DNA of 64,000 bases from Spirosoma validum (lineage in GTDB: Bacteria; Bacteroidota; Bacteroidia; Cytophagales; Spirosomataceae): positions 558,001 through 622,000 of the forward strand of contig NZ_JACXAA010000002.1 of NCBI RefSeq assembly GCF_014699035.1. Direction: 5' to 3'. The notes beneath the pieces are model-generated. The model had not been told where the DNA came from and did not search any database. It worked only from the letters and a program-made list of their open reading frames with translations. Shown piece after piece: positions 17,063 through 26,005 of this stretch (position 1 is its first letter; each line of letters starts with the position of its first letter). The position numbers and the translations under genes were made by a program.

Positions 17063-18628
17063 ATGCAAAATTATTCGATACTCTGGGCCGATGACGAGAT
17101 TGATCTCTTGAAACCCCACATTTTATTCCTGAAAAACAAAGGTTACGACGTTACATCGGTTAACAGCGGAGCTGACGCACTTGACCAGGTTGAAAACACA
17201 AACTATGATGTTGTTTTTCTGGATGAAATGATGCCGGGTATGACAGGTTTAGAGACGCTGTCGCAAATCAAGCAGATGCGACCGAATCTACCCGTCGTTA
17301 TGATCACCAAAAGTGAAGAAGAGCACATTATGGAAGAAGCCATTGGCTCTAAAATCGCTGATTATCTGATCAAGCCGCTCAACCCGAACCAGATTCTGCT
17401 CTCGGTCAAAAAGATTTTAGATAACAAGCGGCTCGTAACTGAACGTACCAACATTGGCTACCAACAGGACTTCCGGAATATCTCCATGCAATACAATGAT
17501 CGCATGGATTTTGATGAATGGGCGGATGTCTATAAAAAGCTTATTTACTGGGAGTTAGAGCTCGATAGTTCGCAGGATCGGAGTATGTCGGAAGTGATGA
17601 ACATGCAGAAAAGCGAGGCAAACGCTGAGTTCTGTAAGTTCGTGATGGACAACTACGAAGACTGGCTCAATGAACCCAAAATGGATAGCCCGGTTATGTC
17701 GCATCAACTGATGCGCAAGAAAGTGTTCCCGTTGCTGGATCAGAGCGGTACTACATCCCCGTTGTTCTTTATTCTGATTGATAACCTCCGCTACGATCAG
17801 TGGAAAGTGATCGAGCCCTTACTGGCCGAATACTTTACGGTCGAAGAGGAATCCTCCTATTATTCGATTTTACCAACGACTACCGGCTTTGCTCGTAACG
17901 CCATTTTTTCGGGTATGATGCCCAGCGAAATGGAACGCAAACATCCCGACTTGTGGGTCAACGACGACAGCGAGGACGAAGGGCTGAACAACCACGAAGA
18001 TGAGTTTCTGCGTCGGCAACTGGAACAGAGCCGCCTGAACATCAAGTCGTCGTACCACAAGATTCTGAACGTCAATCAGGGAAAATCGCTGGTCGACAAC
18101 TTCAACAACCTGTTACAGAATCACTTGAACGTAGTGGTTTACAACTTTGTGGATATGCTCTCGCATGCCCGCACCGATATGGCCATGATTAAAGAGCTGG
18201 CCCCCGACGAGTCGGCTTATCGATCTATTACGCGATCCTGGTTTTTGCATTCTCCTTTGTTGGAATTTATTCAGAAGATTGCGGATAAGGGCGGTCGGCT
18301 AATCATAACAACGGACCACGGGATGATTCGGGTACAGAAGCCTGCGAAGATTGTTGGCTATCGGGAGACGAATACGAACCTGCGCTACAAACAGGGCAAA
18401 AACCTTGGTTTCGACGATAACCACCTCTTTGTAGGCCGGAAGCCGGAGCGGTTGTTTTTGCCAAAGCCACACGTATCGACAGCTTACGTCTTTACACTGG
18501 AGGATTACTTCTTTGCCTATCCGAACAATTATAATTACTACGTGAATCACTACCGCAATACGTTCCAGCATGGGGGCGTGTCGCTGGAAGAAATGATTAT
18601 TCCATTTGCGTATCTGAAAGCGAAGTAA
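17063..18628 (+). CDS. porX: PorX-type response regulator with PglZ/alkaline-phosphatase-like effector domain
   Basis: 521 residues. An N-terminal receiver domain (1-120) has Asp10, Asp11, the phospho-acceptor Asp54 (VFLDEMMPG), Thr82 and Lys104. A helical linker follows (about 130-210). The C-terminal PglZ domain (about 225-520) has metal-site elements: IDNLRYDQW, the TTTGFARN block near residues 272-275, NFVDMLSHART, and TTDHGMIRV. This architecture is that of PorX, the regulator of the type IX secretion system, whose effector domain is a zinc-dependent phosphodiesterase acting on oligonucleotides. Known partners are the kinase PorY and sigma factor SigP, neither seen next door. A strong terminator follows immediately, so it is a single-gene unit. 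Confidence 0.95.
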   Translation: MQNYSILWADDEIDLLKPHILFLKNKGYDVTSVNSGADALDQVENTNYDVVFLDEMMPGMTGLETLSQIKQMRPNLPVVMITKSEEEHIMEEAIGSKIADYLIKPLNPNQILLSVKKILDNKRLVTERTNIGYQQDFRNISMQYNDRMDFDEWADVYKKLIYWELELDSSQDRSMSEVMNMQKSEANAEFCKFVMDNYEDWLNEPKMDSPVMSHQLMRKKVFPLLDQSGTTSPLFFILIDNLRYDQWKVIEPLLAEYFTVEEESSYYSILPTTTGFARNAIFSGMMPSEMERKHPDLWVNDDSEDEGLNNHEDEFLRRQLEQSRLNIKSSYHKILNVNQGKSLVDNFNNLLQNHLNVVVYNFVDMLSHARTDMAMIKELAPDESAYRSITRSWFLHSPLLEFIQKIADKGGRLIITTDHGMIRVQKPAKIVGYRETNTNLRYKQGKNLGFDDNHLFVGRKPERLFLPKPHVSTAYVFTLEDYFFAYPNNYNYYVNHYRNTFQHGGVSLEEMIIPFAYLKAK

Positions 18629-18650
18629 GTCTTGTAGAGTTGACTTGAAT

Positions 18651-18691
18651 AAATAACAAAAGCGCCCTTCAACAGGGCGCTTTTGTTATTT
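18651..18691 (+). terminator. Strong rho-independent terminator after porX
   Basis: A perfect 17-bp stem (arms 18651-18667 and 18675-18691) contains a GCGCCC core with A-tract on the left and T-tract on the right and has the loop TTCAACA. Because both tracts are present it could stop transcription from either strand. Confidence 0.92.
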
Positions 18692-18750
18692 AAAAGACTG
18701 GTATGGATTAAGTAAAGGCTATATTAATTAAGAAGCTATGTGCTTTACGG

Positions 18751-18927
18751 CTAGAAAAAAAACTTGATAACCAGATAGAGTTCCAGTGCAAACAGACCGG
18801 TGGTGATCAGAAAAAGACGCAGCATTTTGGGGTGCACCCATCCTGAGAATAAGCGTGGCAATCGAACACGTTGTGGTAAAAAATCAGAGAGTAAAACGGG
18901 GCGGACAATAGAAAGTAAACGATTCAT
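18751..18927 (-). CDS. Possible small membrane protein of 58 residues
   Basis: On the minus strand an ATG at 18927 opens a frame of 58 residues ending at TAG 18751-18753. Residues 1-34 are basic (several Arg, no acidic residue except one Asp), and residues 36-58 form one hydrophobic helix (MLRLFLITTGLFALELYLVIKFFF in part). The frame is below the usual length cut-off for gene finders. It converges with porX, with the two-way terminator between them. No family is recognised. Basic N-terminus plus single helix is typical of small membrane proteins, but similar frames arise by chance, so the call is tentative. Confidence 0.4.
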   Translation of the reverse strand: MNRLLSIVRPVLLSDFLPQRVRLPRLFSGWVHPKMLRLFLITTGLFALELYLVIKFFF

Positions 18928-19327
18928 GGCTAAGCAGTAGTAGTATATTGTCTGTTAGTGAGCGAACTCGGGAAGTAACAAGTGGAAAGCAAAAGCAATT
19001 TTCCGTGACCTTCGTTTTCCGTTGAATAATTTAATGGTTCAAATGTAGTGGACATACTAGGGGAGGTCGGTTGCTTTTCGATGAACTGCATGATTTGTAC
19101 GTTTTTTGGTAAAAAGCGTCCGTCAACTGTCAGACAGCTATCCGATTAGAAATTATGCTTTGGTGATGGTCTCATAAGTCTGTGCTTGCCGGAATAGCCG
19201 TTTAGTATATTTGTGAAAAATGAAAGTATTCATATCGTCTTTATAGTTTACTTTATATTTATATTATGTTGAGAATAGTTCATTTCGAATCAACGACTCT
19301 TTATTCATTCGAAGATCACCGTATTGT
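18928..19327. other. Intergenic region, 400 bases, upstream of a sensor kinase
   Basis: No coding frame. It contains the putative kinase promoter at 19186-19213 described separately, followed by an AT-rich leader of about 100 bases. Otherwise nothing is recognised. Confidence 0.5.
19186..19213 (+). promoter_or_regulatory. Predicted Bacteroidota-type promoter of the hybrid kinase gene
   Basis: TATATTTG at 19206-19213 fits the -7 consensus TAnnTTTG exactly, with TTG at 19186-19188 placed 17 bases upstream as a -33 element. Transcription would begin near 19220, leaving a leader of about 107 bases. Confidence 0.5.
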
Positions 19328-22198
19328 ATGCGTGTTGAGGAAATATATTTGTTAACTCAGTCGGTCCAGCGGGAGCGCGAAGCCCGTTTACAGGCCGAAA
19401 AAAAGTTATCACAAAAAATTGATGAACTCAGCCAAACCAAAGAACAATTCCGACTCCTGAACGATAGTTTGACTCAGCAAATAGCGGAGAAAGTGCAGGA
19501 ACTCCGCCGAAGTGATCAGGAGCATCGGCAGTTAATTGAATCGGTTCACGATATCATTTACAAAGTGTCACCCATTGATGGCACCTTCACGTATGTTAGT
19601 CCGGTGGTCGAGCGTACACTAGGTTATATGGAAGAAGAGCTATTGGGGAAACCCTATAACTATTTGGTTATTCCAGACTATCGGGGGATGTTACACGATT
19701 TTTACATGAGCATGTTGCGCGATAAAGTCGACAACACTTACCAGGAGTTTCCTGTGCTCTGTAAGGATGGCAGCCAATGCTGGATAGGCCAGACAGTTCG
19801 GCTGGTTACAAACGAAGACGGTAAATGGGAATTGGTTGCTGTTGCCCGTAATATCACTGATCAGAAAGAGATAGAAAAGGCGCTGGTCAGTGCACAGATT
19901 CGACTGACCACCGTGATTTCCAGCTCTGTATCAGCGGTGATGATCGAGGATGAAAACCACGCTATTGTCCTGATCAACCGAATGTTCTGTGATCTGTTTG
20001 GTCTTAATGAGCTGGATTTTCAACAGGATGTTCCTATCTGTTCCATTCCGTTTCGACTGGTAGCGCATTTGTTCGAAGAGCCCGAAAAAGAGCGAAAACG
20101 TGTTAATGATCTTCTCCAGAATCGGCGGGTTGTACTTGGCGAAGAAGTTTGTATGGCGGATGGTCGGCAGTTCGAGCGTGATTTCATCCCGGTCTTTCGC
20201 GACGATCAGTATATGGGGCATCTGTGGCGATATACCGACGTAACGGAAAAGTATCTGGCCCGCGAACAGCTTCGCAAAAGTGAGGAGAAATACCGGGGCA
20301 TCATGAACAACATGGAACTGGGGCTGCTCGAAGTAGATAATAACCAGACGATTGTGCGTGCCTATGAGCGGTTCTGTCAGATGCTCGGCTACACGTCGGA
20401 TGAATTAATTGGTCAGAATGCGGCCGAGCTGCTATTGACGCCTGCTGCGCGCGAGGTTGTTGCCCGACAGCAAGTGATACGTAAACAGGGACTAGCTACA
20501 TCGTATGAAATTCCACTACGTCATAAGAACGGCCAAACGTTGTGGGTACTCATCAGCGGATCGCCGATTATGGATGAGCACGGTACCATCATTGGGTCTA
20601 TTGGTATTCATTACAACCTGACGGAGCGAAAACAACTGGAAATCGAAGTAGCACAGGCTCATAAGCTGGCGGAAGAATCCCGACAGGCGGAAAAACAGTT
20701 TTTGGCCAACATGAGCCACGAAATTCGTACACCCCTCAACGCCATCATCGGTATGACCCACCTGCTATACGATACGCGTCCCAGCCAGGAACAGTTAGAA
20801 TATCTGGATATTATTCGCTCATCGGCTGATTTTCTACACTCGCTGATCTCCGATTTACTCGATATGGCGAAGATCGAAGCGGGCCGGGTTGAAGTTCACC
20901 GTGAACCGTTCGACCTGGCGGGTTTGCTACGTAGTCTTCAGAAAATATTCCAGATGCGGCTCCAGAAACGTCCGGTTGTGATGGATGTCATGCTGGATGC
21001 CCGAATCAGCGGCAAGTACATTGGCGACGAACTGATGCTAAATCAGATCTTACTGAACCTGCTTGGCAATGCTGAGAAGTTCACGGAAGAAGGATCTATC
21101 GTTCTTACGGCACGGGTTCGGAAAAAAGAAGCTACACGTACCTGGATCGAGTTTCAGGTGTCTGACACAGGCATTGGCATTCCATCCGATAAAGTTGAGC
21201 GAGTTTTTCAAAAATTCCGCCAGATCAGCCCTCAGGGGCATAAACACAAAGGTACGGGACTTGGTCTGGCGATTACCAAAGAACTTGTTGAATTACAGGA
21301 AGGGAAAATTTCGGTACGTAGCGAAGAAGGCGAGGGTAGCGTGTTCACATTCAGTCTGCCGTATGAACTGGTAATGACTGAAGAGAATACACCAGAAGAG
21401 ATACTCGCTAATGAAACAACGGGAAAGGTTGAAAACATGACGATTCTGGTTGCGGAAGACAACCTGATGAATCAGCGCTACGTAAGTGGTCTACTGAAAA
21501 AGTGGGGAGTAACCTTCACGATTGCCAACGACGGGCAACAGGCCGTCGATATCTGTCGCAAACAGAAGTTTGACCTGATTCTGATGGATATTCAGATGCC
21601 AGTGCTGACCGGCTATGAAGCGACCATTGCTATCCGATCGATTGATAATCTGAACCAGCAGACGGCCATTGTTGCCTTGACCGCGTCGGCTATGCTGGAT
21701 CAGAAAGAAATGGCGATCAAAGTAGGTATGGACGGCTTTCTCTCAAAACCCTTCCCGCCGGATAAGTTGCTGACTGTACTGAAACAATACGCTACCGAAG
21801 AGCAGGCACAGGTGGTTGGGCATGTTGCCAGCGGGGTTGTGACGCACCCGCTGGATTATGATCGGCTCAGCGAGTTGTATGGTGACGATACTGACTACGC
21901 GGCCAGCATGTTCGAAACCTTTCTGGAAACGGTACTTACCGAATTCGATGCGTTTGATATTCTGATTCAGCAGCAACGCTGGGACGATGTGCGTCAGCTG
22001 GCGCATAAACTTAAACCTACCTTAGGAATGGTCGGACTGTCAGACCTGGAAGCGATGATGATTCAACTGGAAGAAATGATGCAGGCAGAGCCAGACGCGA
22101 ATACGGTTCGACATCTCTGGCACACCTTCCGGTACGATTTAATGAGCCGGCAACCCTTATTACAGACGCAGTGGCAAAACTACCTGATACGAAAATAA
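19328..22198 (+). CDS. Hybrid sensor histidine kinase with PAS domains, receiver and HPt domain
   Basis: 956 residues, no membrane helix, so a cytosolic sensor. Order: coiled coil (about 10-65); PAS 1 (68-185, ending NITDQKEIE); a degenerate PAS 2 (190-310); PAS 3 (320-440, ending YNLTERKQLE); HisKA with phospho-acceptor His464 (NMSHEIRTPLN); HATPase (N-box NLLGNAEKF, DTGIGI, GTGLGLAI); receiver with Asp754 (LILMDIQMPVLTG); HPt with His893 (LAHKLKPTLGM). A full His-Asp-His relay is thus in one chain, and the HPt should pass phosphate to a separate receiver. The LytTR regulator starts 3 bases after the stop and is the obvious partner. The signal sensed by the PAS domains is unknown. Confidence 0.95.
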   Translation: MRVEEIYLLTQSVQREREARLQAEKKLSQKIDELSQTKEQFRLLNDSLTQQIAEKVQELRRSDQEHRQLIESVHDIIYKVSPIDGTFTYVSPVVERTLGYMEEELLGKPYNYLVIPDYRGMLHDFYMSMLRDKVDNTYQEFPVLCKDGSQCWIGQTVRLVTNEDGKWELVAVARNITDQKEIEKALVSAQIRLTTVISSSVSAVMIEDENHAIVLINRMFCDLFGLNELDFQQDVPICSIPFRLVAHLFEEPEKERKRVNDLLQNRRVVLGEEVCMADGRQFERDFIPVFRDDQYMGHLWRYTDVTEKYLAREQLRKSEEKYRGIMNNMELGLLEVDNNQTIVRAYERFCQMLGYTSDELIGQNAAELLLTPAAREVVARQQVIRKQGLATSYEIPLRHKNGQTLWVLISGSPIMDEHGTIIGSIGIHYNLTERKQLEIEVAQAHKLAEESRQAEKQFLANMSHEIRTPLNAIIGMTHLLYDTRPSQEQLEYLDIIRSSADFLHSLISDLLDMAKIEAGRVEVHREPFDLAGLLRSLQKIFQMRLQKRPVVMDVMLDARISGKYIGDELMLNQILLNLLGNAEKFTEEGSIVLTARVRKKEATRTWIEFQVSDTGIGIPSDKVERVFQKFRQISPQGHKHKGTGLGLAITKELVELQEGKISVRSEEGEGSVFTFSLPYELVMTEENTPEEILANETTGKVENMTILVAEDNLMNQRYVSGLLKKWGVTFTIANDGQQAVDICRKQKFDLILMDIQMPVLTGYEATIAIRSIDNLNQQTAIVALTASAMLDQKEMAIKVGMDGFLSKPFPPDKLLTVLKQYATEEQAQVVGHVASGVVTHPLDYDRLSELYGDDTDYAASMFETFLETVLTEFDAFDILIQQQRWDDVRQLAHKLKPTLGMVGLSDLEAMMIQLEEMMQAEPDANTVRHLWHTFRYDLMSRQPLLQTQWQNYLIRK

Positions 22199-22201
22199 GC
22201 T

Positions 22202-22900
22202 ATGGCACTCAAGTGTATCGTTGTTGATGATGAAATGATGTCGCGCAAATCGCTACAGCGTCTGTGTGAGCAACATGAGTCGCTGAGGCTGGTTGCCGTC
22301 TGCGAAGACGCTACACAGGCGCTGAAGCTATTGGCGGATGATGATATCGATTTGATCTGGCTGGATGTTGAAATGCCTGGTCTGTCGGGTTTTGATTTGC
22401 TGGAGCGTTTAACAACAACACCGCAGGTTGTTCTGACAACCACCAAAACGGAATATGCTTTTGATGCGTTTCAATACCAGGTGACTGATTACCTGAAAAA
22501 ACCTGTTTCGCAACCCCGCTTTAAACTGGCGGTCGAAAAGGTATTGGAAACAGAAGCGCGTTCCAGGAACGTGCACACACAGGCTGGTGATCAGAAGGCG
22601 ATTTACATAAAAGCAGATGGACGCTACATCCGGGTTTCCTATGATTCCATACTCTACATTGAAAACGCAGGCGATTACGTCAAAATCGTAACAACAAACC
22701 AGACATTTGTCGCCTACACGACGATGAAATCGCTGGAAGAAAAGCTTGGCGCTCAGTTCCTGCGGGTGCATCGTTCCTACATCATTCACCTCGACAAAAT
22801 CGTTGACATCGAAGAAAGCAATCTGGTCGTCGCAACAAAAGTCATTCCCATCAGTCGGGCCAACAAAGCTGAGTTGATGAACCGGCTGAACTTGCTGTAA
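22202..22900 (+). CDS. LytTR-family response regulator
   Basis: 232 residues. The receiver domain (1-120) has Asp9, Asp10, phospho-acceptor Asp55 (IWLDVEMPG) and Lys99-like position in YLKKPVSQPRF. The LytTR DNA-binding domain (about 132-230) has IYIKADGRYIRVSYDSILYIE, VHRSYIIHL and the C-terminal PISRANKAELMNRL. It binds promoters as a dimer after phosphorylation. Only 3 bases separate it from the hybrid kinase, so they form an operon and probably a phosphorelay. The stop codon lies inside the left arm of a perfect inverted repeat that should end transcription. Confidence 0.95.
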   Translation: MALKCIVVDDEMMSRKSLQRLCEQHESLRLVAVCEDATQALKLLADDDIDLIWLDVEMPGLSGFDLLERLTTTPQVVLTTTKTEYAFDAFQYQVTDYLKKPVSQPRFKLAVEKVLETEARSRNVHTQAGDQKAIYIKADGRYIRVSYDSILYIENAGDYVKIVTTNQTFVAYTTMKSLEEKLGAQFLRVHRSYIIHLDKIVDIEESNLVVATKVIPISRANKAELMNRLNLL

Positions 22901-22926
22901 CGCAGACAGCCTGCGTTACAGCAAGT
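22890..22926. terminator. Perfect inverted repeat overlapping the LytTR stop codon
   Basis: A 16-bp perfect stem (arms 22890-22905 and 22911-22926; core TTGCTGTAACGCAG) with loop ACAGC spans the end of the regulator gene and reaches to 10 bases from the end of the convergent esterase gene. There is no clear U-tract; it likely serves as a bidirectional stop or RNA-stabilising hairpin. Confidence 0.6.
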
Positions 22927-22935
22927 AGCTACTAC

Positions 22936-25395
22936 CTACGGCGCTTCCGTCTGACTAACCGTCTGTTCGTTAGTTAACGACCAGTTGTTGTCGAAAAAGC
23001 CAGCTTTGCGGATGCCTTTGATCCCATCGCGGAGCATTGTCAGGTCGAAGATCATAAAATCGGGGAACCCACTGCCACCCGCAAAATATTGGTTAGCATC
23101 CGTTGCTTTCAGTCCGGGCAGCCCCGTTCCTGTAACGACAGCGACAGACGCGGTCGGGCTATCCGGGCGAGGCCAGGCAAAATAGGCACCGATGCTGTCG
23201 CCTGTGTAGCGTTCGCTACCGACTGTCAATGTACCCCGGCTTGCCTGAATGGGACAATTTGCCAGCAATTTGTTCCAGGCCCGGTTGGTCGTTGCATTAC
23301 CGTACAGAATAACACCCCGGTCTGCGTATTGACCAGCGTTAAATTCTTTATCGGGAATGATGTCAACGGCACCATTTCCACGATAATACCAGGTTTCTGC
23401 GTCGTATCGGGCTTTATTAAACGCCCAGTTGTTTTCGTCGGCTGTTCCCGACGTACTATATACGAAGACCATTCGGTTATTGAACGGCTCTTTAAACGTA
23501 CCATTCCGATGCGGACCTTTTTGTTCGGCGGTCGGCTTGGTACCCATTTCCCACTGATCTTTTCTGACGAGATGCAACTTATCCGCTGACCCTTTAACGG
23601 CATAACTGATCGCTTTCAGGCTATCGAGCGTAATCGTTATGGTTTCGCCGGGTTGAAAATCGCTCAGGTCGAAACTAAGTAAACCGACGTTCTGTGTGTC
23701 ACCGCTAATGGTCTTCCCTTTTTTATTTCGCTTGAGTTGTATCCGACTTGGTTGCAGTGGATTAAGTTGCTGGTCGATGCTTACCCAGCGCATGGTGGAC
23801 GAAATAGCTGGATTAGTGGTTGTGAAGTCGATACTATGAGCCGCGCTATCGACCTGAACGCGATGTTCCCGGAAATACTCAAACAAGGGTTTCCAGTCGA
23901 CGCTCTCATTCCCATACCAGTGCGATCCGCCAGGATATTCGTAATATGAAAAATCGGGGTGGAACGTACCGAGCAGCTTCCGCATCTGACGAGCATATTC
24001 GACGGACACCGTTGGATCAGCATCACCATGAAGAACGTAGATTCCCAGCGGTTTATAATTCGTTGCCAGAGCCAGTACGTTGCTGGGACTGCTCGCCCGA
24101 AGCAACAGGTTCTCCATCGGTGTACCACCTTCGGTCGGAATTTTACCATCGTGTGAACCATAGTCGGCCAGCGTCGGATAGCCAGCGCAGGGAGCAATGG
24201 CCGCCCAGTTGCCAGGGAACGTAGCGCCCAGATACCAGGTGCCATGTCCGCCCATTGAGTGGCCGGTCAGGTAAATGCGTCGTGGATCGGGTTTGTACCG
24301 TTTTTTAGCGATGTCAAAAACTTCCAGTGCGTCGAGTCGACCCCAGTCTTCCCAGTTAAATCCCCGCGGGCGTCGATTTGTTGGAGCAACCAGCACTCCC
24401 CAATCTTTAGGTTGATAAGCACGGGCCTGACCGCTGGCTTCGACCCCCGCACCATGCACCGATAAAAACAGGGCGGGAGCCTGTCCGTCGGGTTTTTGCT
24501 GAGGAGCTACGCCGTAATACTGGACACTACCGTCGATCTTGCTGATAAACGTATAATTCTGATGACTAAGTGATTCCGCGGCTGCCAGACTGATTTCTTT
24601 CTCATCGAGGGTTTTGTTTGCCTGAATCAGACGTATCTGCGCTTTCACATCACCTTTCTGCTGAACGCCTGACCCATTAACCCGAAAGCCTACTTTACGG
24701 GTTGTCAGCGGTGCTACGGTCGGTACGTCGGTGGATAACGTATTACCTGCTAACTGACTTTGTATTTGTAGACCAGTCAGCGGTTTGGTAGACGTATTCA
24801 CAACAACGACGGCACCCCACAGAGACTCGGTTTGGTTGCCCAATACGATACTTGGTAATGTTGGGTCATCTGTATTCAGACTAACGGGCTTTTTCGGAAA
24901 AATTAATTCTGTGAATAAACCCTGAAAACGGGAAAATTGAGAGGTGCGAACATAGAGCTCGTTACGTCCCTTTTTAAGCATAACCGGTACGTATAGCCAT
25001 CCGCTGGCATACGGATCGCCAGCGTGTGGGGCTCCGTTAACATACACCATGTTATGGCCTGTCGTGTGGAGCAAGGCAGTCTGTTCTCGCGGGGAGTCGT
25101 AGGTTAAATACAAATAACCATTGTTGAACGAACGACCTCGAAACTTGTGGTCTTTGTCTGCTGTAACGGCCTGCCATTTTACATCCTGTGAACCGTTGCC
25201 TGGCAGGGATTGACCTTCGGTCGGTGTTTGTAATTTGTTCTGGTAAAGCAGGTAAGCAAGCTGGTCGGTATAGAGCGCTTCCCGACCGTAATGATGACAG
25301 GGACCGATCGCTAATCCTTTGTCAAACGAATAAATCGACTGTGCCTGAACGACATGCGTAATAATCAGAAGGATAGCTGTAAATAACTTTTTCAT
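22936..25395 (-). CDS. Large secreted esterase/prolyl-oligopeptidase-like hydrolase
   Basis: 819 residues from the ATG at 25395 (a TTG at 25446 would precede the signal peptide). Signal peptide about 1-20 (ending VVQAQS). An N-terminal beta-rich region (about 60-180) and a middle region (about 185-290) resemble accessory carbohydrate-binding or Ig-like modules. The catalytic alpha/beta-hydrolase domain (about 310-540) has the nucleophile elbow GHSMGGHG, an Asp in LHGDADPTVS and a His in GGSHWYG. A C-terminal beta-rich region of about 250 residues follows. This is the layout of Bacteroidota S9-like esterases of polysaccharide degradation; a true peptidase is less likely. Converges with the LytTR gene; the thioredoxin-like gene and ROK gene lie upstream on the same strand. 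Confidence 0.88.
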   Translation of the reverse strand: MKKLFTAILLIITHVVQAQSIYSFDKGLAIGPCHHYGREALYTDQLAYLLYQNKLQTPTEGQSLPGNGSQDVKWQAVTADKDHKFRGRSFNNGYLYLTYDSPREQTALLHTTGHNMVYVNGAPHAGDPYASGWLYVPVMLKKGRNELYVRTSQFSRFQGLFTELIFPKKPVSLNTDDPTLPSIVLGNQTESLWGAVVVVNTSTKPLTGLQIQSQLAGNTLSTDVPTVAPLTTRKVGFRVNGSGVQQKGDVKAQIRLIQANKTLDEKEISLAAAESLSHQNYTFISKIDGSVQYYGVAPQQKPDGQAPALFLSVHGAGVEASGQARAYQPKDWGVLVAPTNRRPRGFNWEDWGRLDALEVFDIAKKRYKPDPRRIYLTGHSMGGHGTWYLGATFPGNWAAIAPCAGYPTLADYGSHDGKIPTEGGTPMENLLLRASSPSNVLALATNYKPLGIYVLHGDADPTVSVEYARQMRKLLGTFHPDFSYYEYPGGSHWYGNESVDWKPLFEYFREHRVQVDSAAHSIDFTTTNPAISSTMRWVSIDQQLNPLQPSRIQLKRNKKGKTISGDTQNVGLLSFDLSDFQPGETITITLDSLKAISYAVKGSADKLHLVRKDQWEMGTKPTAEQKGPHRNGTFKEPFNNRMVFVYSTSGTADENNWAFNKARYDAETWYYRGNGAVDIIPDKEFNAGQYADRGVILYGNATTNRAWNKLLANCPIQASRGTLTVGSERYTGDSIGAYFAWPRPDSPTASVAVVTGTGLPGLKATDANQYFAGGSGFPDFMIFDLTMLRDGIKGIRKAGFFDNNWSLTNEQTVSQTEAP

Positions 25396-25461
25396 AACGT
25401 AACGTTGATGATTCCGTTTTTTAGGTAAAGTGTTGTGAGTTGTCAAAAAAGTAACAAGAGT

Positions 25462-25998
25462 TTAGTCACGATTAATTAGGCAACCAGTAGGCGTAGTTTG
25501 CTTTATGGCAATGGATTTACCCACCAAAGTAGCCTCAATAGCATCTTTCAAGTAAAATGCCGTGGGGGCTGGCCGGTAACGACCTAATCTATAAAACTGA
25601 TCGTCTACGCTCCCCCGGTACAGAATTTTATCCTGAGCCGAAATTAGCAGCACTTCTGGCGTAGTCGTTGCCTTGTACTGTCTAACTAGTTTGTGAGTTG
25701 GATCAAGCTGGCGGGGAATCGTTAATTTGAATGTTCGCTCAAATGCTTTTACGTCAGCCAATGTAGTCGTTTCGGTGGGATAGATAGCCTCAAATTGAAC
25801 TTGGCCAGTATATTGGTCGGCTAAGTCCTGAACACGGCGGGTTGTCTTCTGACAAATTGGACACTCCGTATCAAAGAAGATAAGAACCCGGGGAGATTCC
25901 TGGAACGAAGTTCCCTGGTACGTAGGTATATGGAGGGGCGTAAGACCCATGATGGTCAGCAATATGCATCCTAAAAATCCCCATACTAGGCAGCGCAT
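25462..25998 (-). CDS. Thioredoxin-fold (redoxin/TlpA-like) protein
   Basis: 178 residues with an N-terminal hydrophobic helix (about 5-22), then a thioredoxin-like domain. The active site is CPIC in FFDTECPICQKTTRRV near residue 46, and a cis-Pro-like position occurs in TTTPEVLLI near 118. It should be a periplasmic thiol-disulfide or peroxide-handling protein held by its signal anchor. The gap to the ROK gene upstream is 7 bases and to the esterase start about 66 bases, so the three genes may form one unit. The partner proteins are unknown. Confidence 0.85.
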   Translation of the reverse strand: MRCLVWGFLGCILLTIMGLTPLHIPTYQGTSFQESPRVLIFFDTECPICQKTTRRVQDLADQYTGQVQFEAIYPTETTTLADVKAFERTFKLTIPRQLDPTHKLVRQYKATTTPEVLLISAQDKILYRGSVDDQFYRLGRYRPAPTAFYLKDAIEATLVGKSIAIKQTTPTGCLINRD

Positions 25999-26005
25999 AA
26001 TTTGA

